A stretch of DNA of 64,000 bases, taken from positions 82,298 to 146,297 of the forward strand of contig NZ_JACJSB010000010.1 in the NCBI RefSeq assembly GCF_014697585.1, given 5' to 3'. The DNA comes from Dolichospermum sp. FACHB-1091 (GTDB lineage Bacteria; Cyanobacteriota; Cyanobacteriia; Cyanobacteriales; Nostocaceae). Below, one piece after another: positions 63,645 through 64,000 of the stretch. Within the stretch, counting starts at the first letter, position 1; each line of letters starts with the position of its first letter. Below the pieces are notes generated by a model. The model worked only from the letters and a program-made list of their open reading frames with translations, was not told where the DNA came from and did no database searches. Position numbers and translations under genes: made by a program.

Positions 63645-64000
63645 ATGGCATACATACCACTTAGAAAAGCGGTCGAATTTCTGGGATTGCATCCAAACAC
63701 CTTGAGGAGATATGCAGATGAGGGGAAAATCAAAAGCATTAAAAACCCGGCAGGACAAAGATTATACGATGTCGAATCATACATCACGGGCGATTCAATT
63801 AGAACTCCCACTATTTGCTACTGCCGGGTCAGTTCCTCAAAACAGCGAGATGACCTTGATAGACAAATCGCCTATATGCAATCCCTCTACCCAGACGCAG
63901 AAATCATCAAAGATATTGGCTCAGGACTCAACTTCAAAAGAAAAGGTCTGCGCTCCAAACTGGACAGACTTTTGCAAGGAAATAAATTCATCCTTGTTGT
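63645..64000 (+). mobile_element. IS607-type serine recombinase (TnpA), truncated by the window end
   Basis: The frame from ATG 63645 runs to the window end (118 complete codons). It has a MerR-like HTH (PLRKAVEFLGLHPNTLRRYA, then GKIKSIKNPAGQRLYD) and a small serine recombinase domain with CYCRVSSSKQRDDLDRQ, where Ser63 is the likely nucleophile. This is the TnpA of IS607-family elements, which usually carry a second gene (tnpB) just downstream. The element's left end should lie within 63544-63644. Confidence 0.9.

Overview
The window reads as a chromosome segment of a filamentous, probably heterocyst-forming cyanobacterium (Nostocales; Anabaena/Dolichospermum/Nostoc-like). The reasons are photosystem I genes psaE and psaF-psaJ-psaL, psb28, petP, chlG, ndhD, the small RNA Yfr1, XisH/XisI, many HIP1 octamers (GCGATCGC), heptanucleotide tandem repeats (GGGAACA, GGGAATA, ATTACCA) and a low G+C background. 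The species cannot be fixed from the sequence alone.

Layout. 1-3 kb: a phoH end and an AAA ATPase + DUF4435 pair resembling the PARIS defence system. 3-25 kb: mostly core genes, namely tRNA-Tyr and tRNA-Thr, petP, a Get3d-type ATPase, chlG, mutM, psaE, a fibrillin protein, mraY, moaB, psb28, an alkaline phosphatase, tsaD, psaF-J-L, gmk, remA, an acyl-CoA synthetase, and a two-gene UDP-glucose to UDP-glucuronate to UDP-xylose operon. 25-48 kb: an accessory region with a DUF262/DUF1524 nuclease, a second ATPase + TOPRIM pair, a Panacea toxin-antitoxin pair, XisH/XisI, HicA/HicB, HNH and Uma2 nucleases, a scrambled cyanobactin locus (PatG-like protease, PatF-type prenyltransferase, a patA tail, patB, patC), and a type ISP restriction-modification enzyme; core ffh sits inside it. 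48-56 kb: a BASS transporter, ndhD, polA, an EVE protein, Yfr1 and arsS. 56-62 kb: a caspase/formylglycine-enzyme-like protein with an EACC1-like partner and two tandem copies of a frameshifted Rpn-family gene, all between arsS and arsM. 62-64 kb: a manganese (yybP-ykoY) riboswitch before a TMEM165/GDT1 transporter gene, then the start of an IS607-type recombinase.

The most interesting items are the EACC1-caspase-FGE pair, whose last ~40 residues look like a diversity-generating-retroelement variable region; the cyanobactin locus broken by inversion and a RAYT transposase, with repeats inserted in frame in its protease gene; two separate ATPase/TOPRIM defence-like pairs; a Panacea-linked toxin without a canonical start codon; and small inverted-repeat elements that interrupt a gene and supply the gmk stop codon. 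No CRISPR array, prophage or rRNA was seen. All family names come from reading the translated sequence, with no database search.
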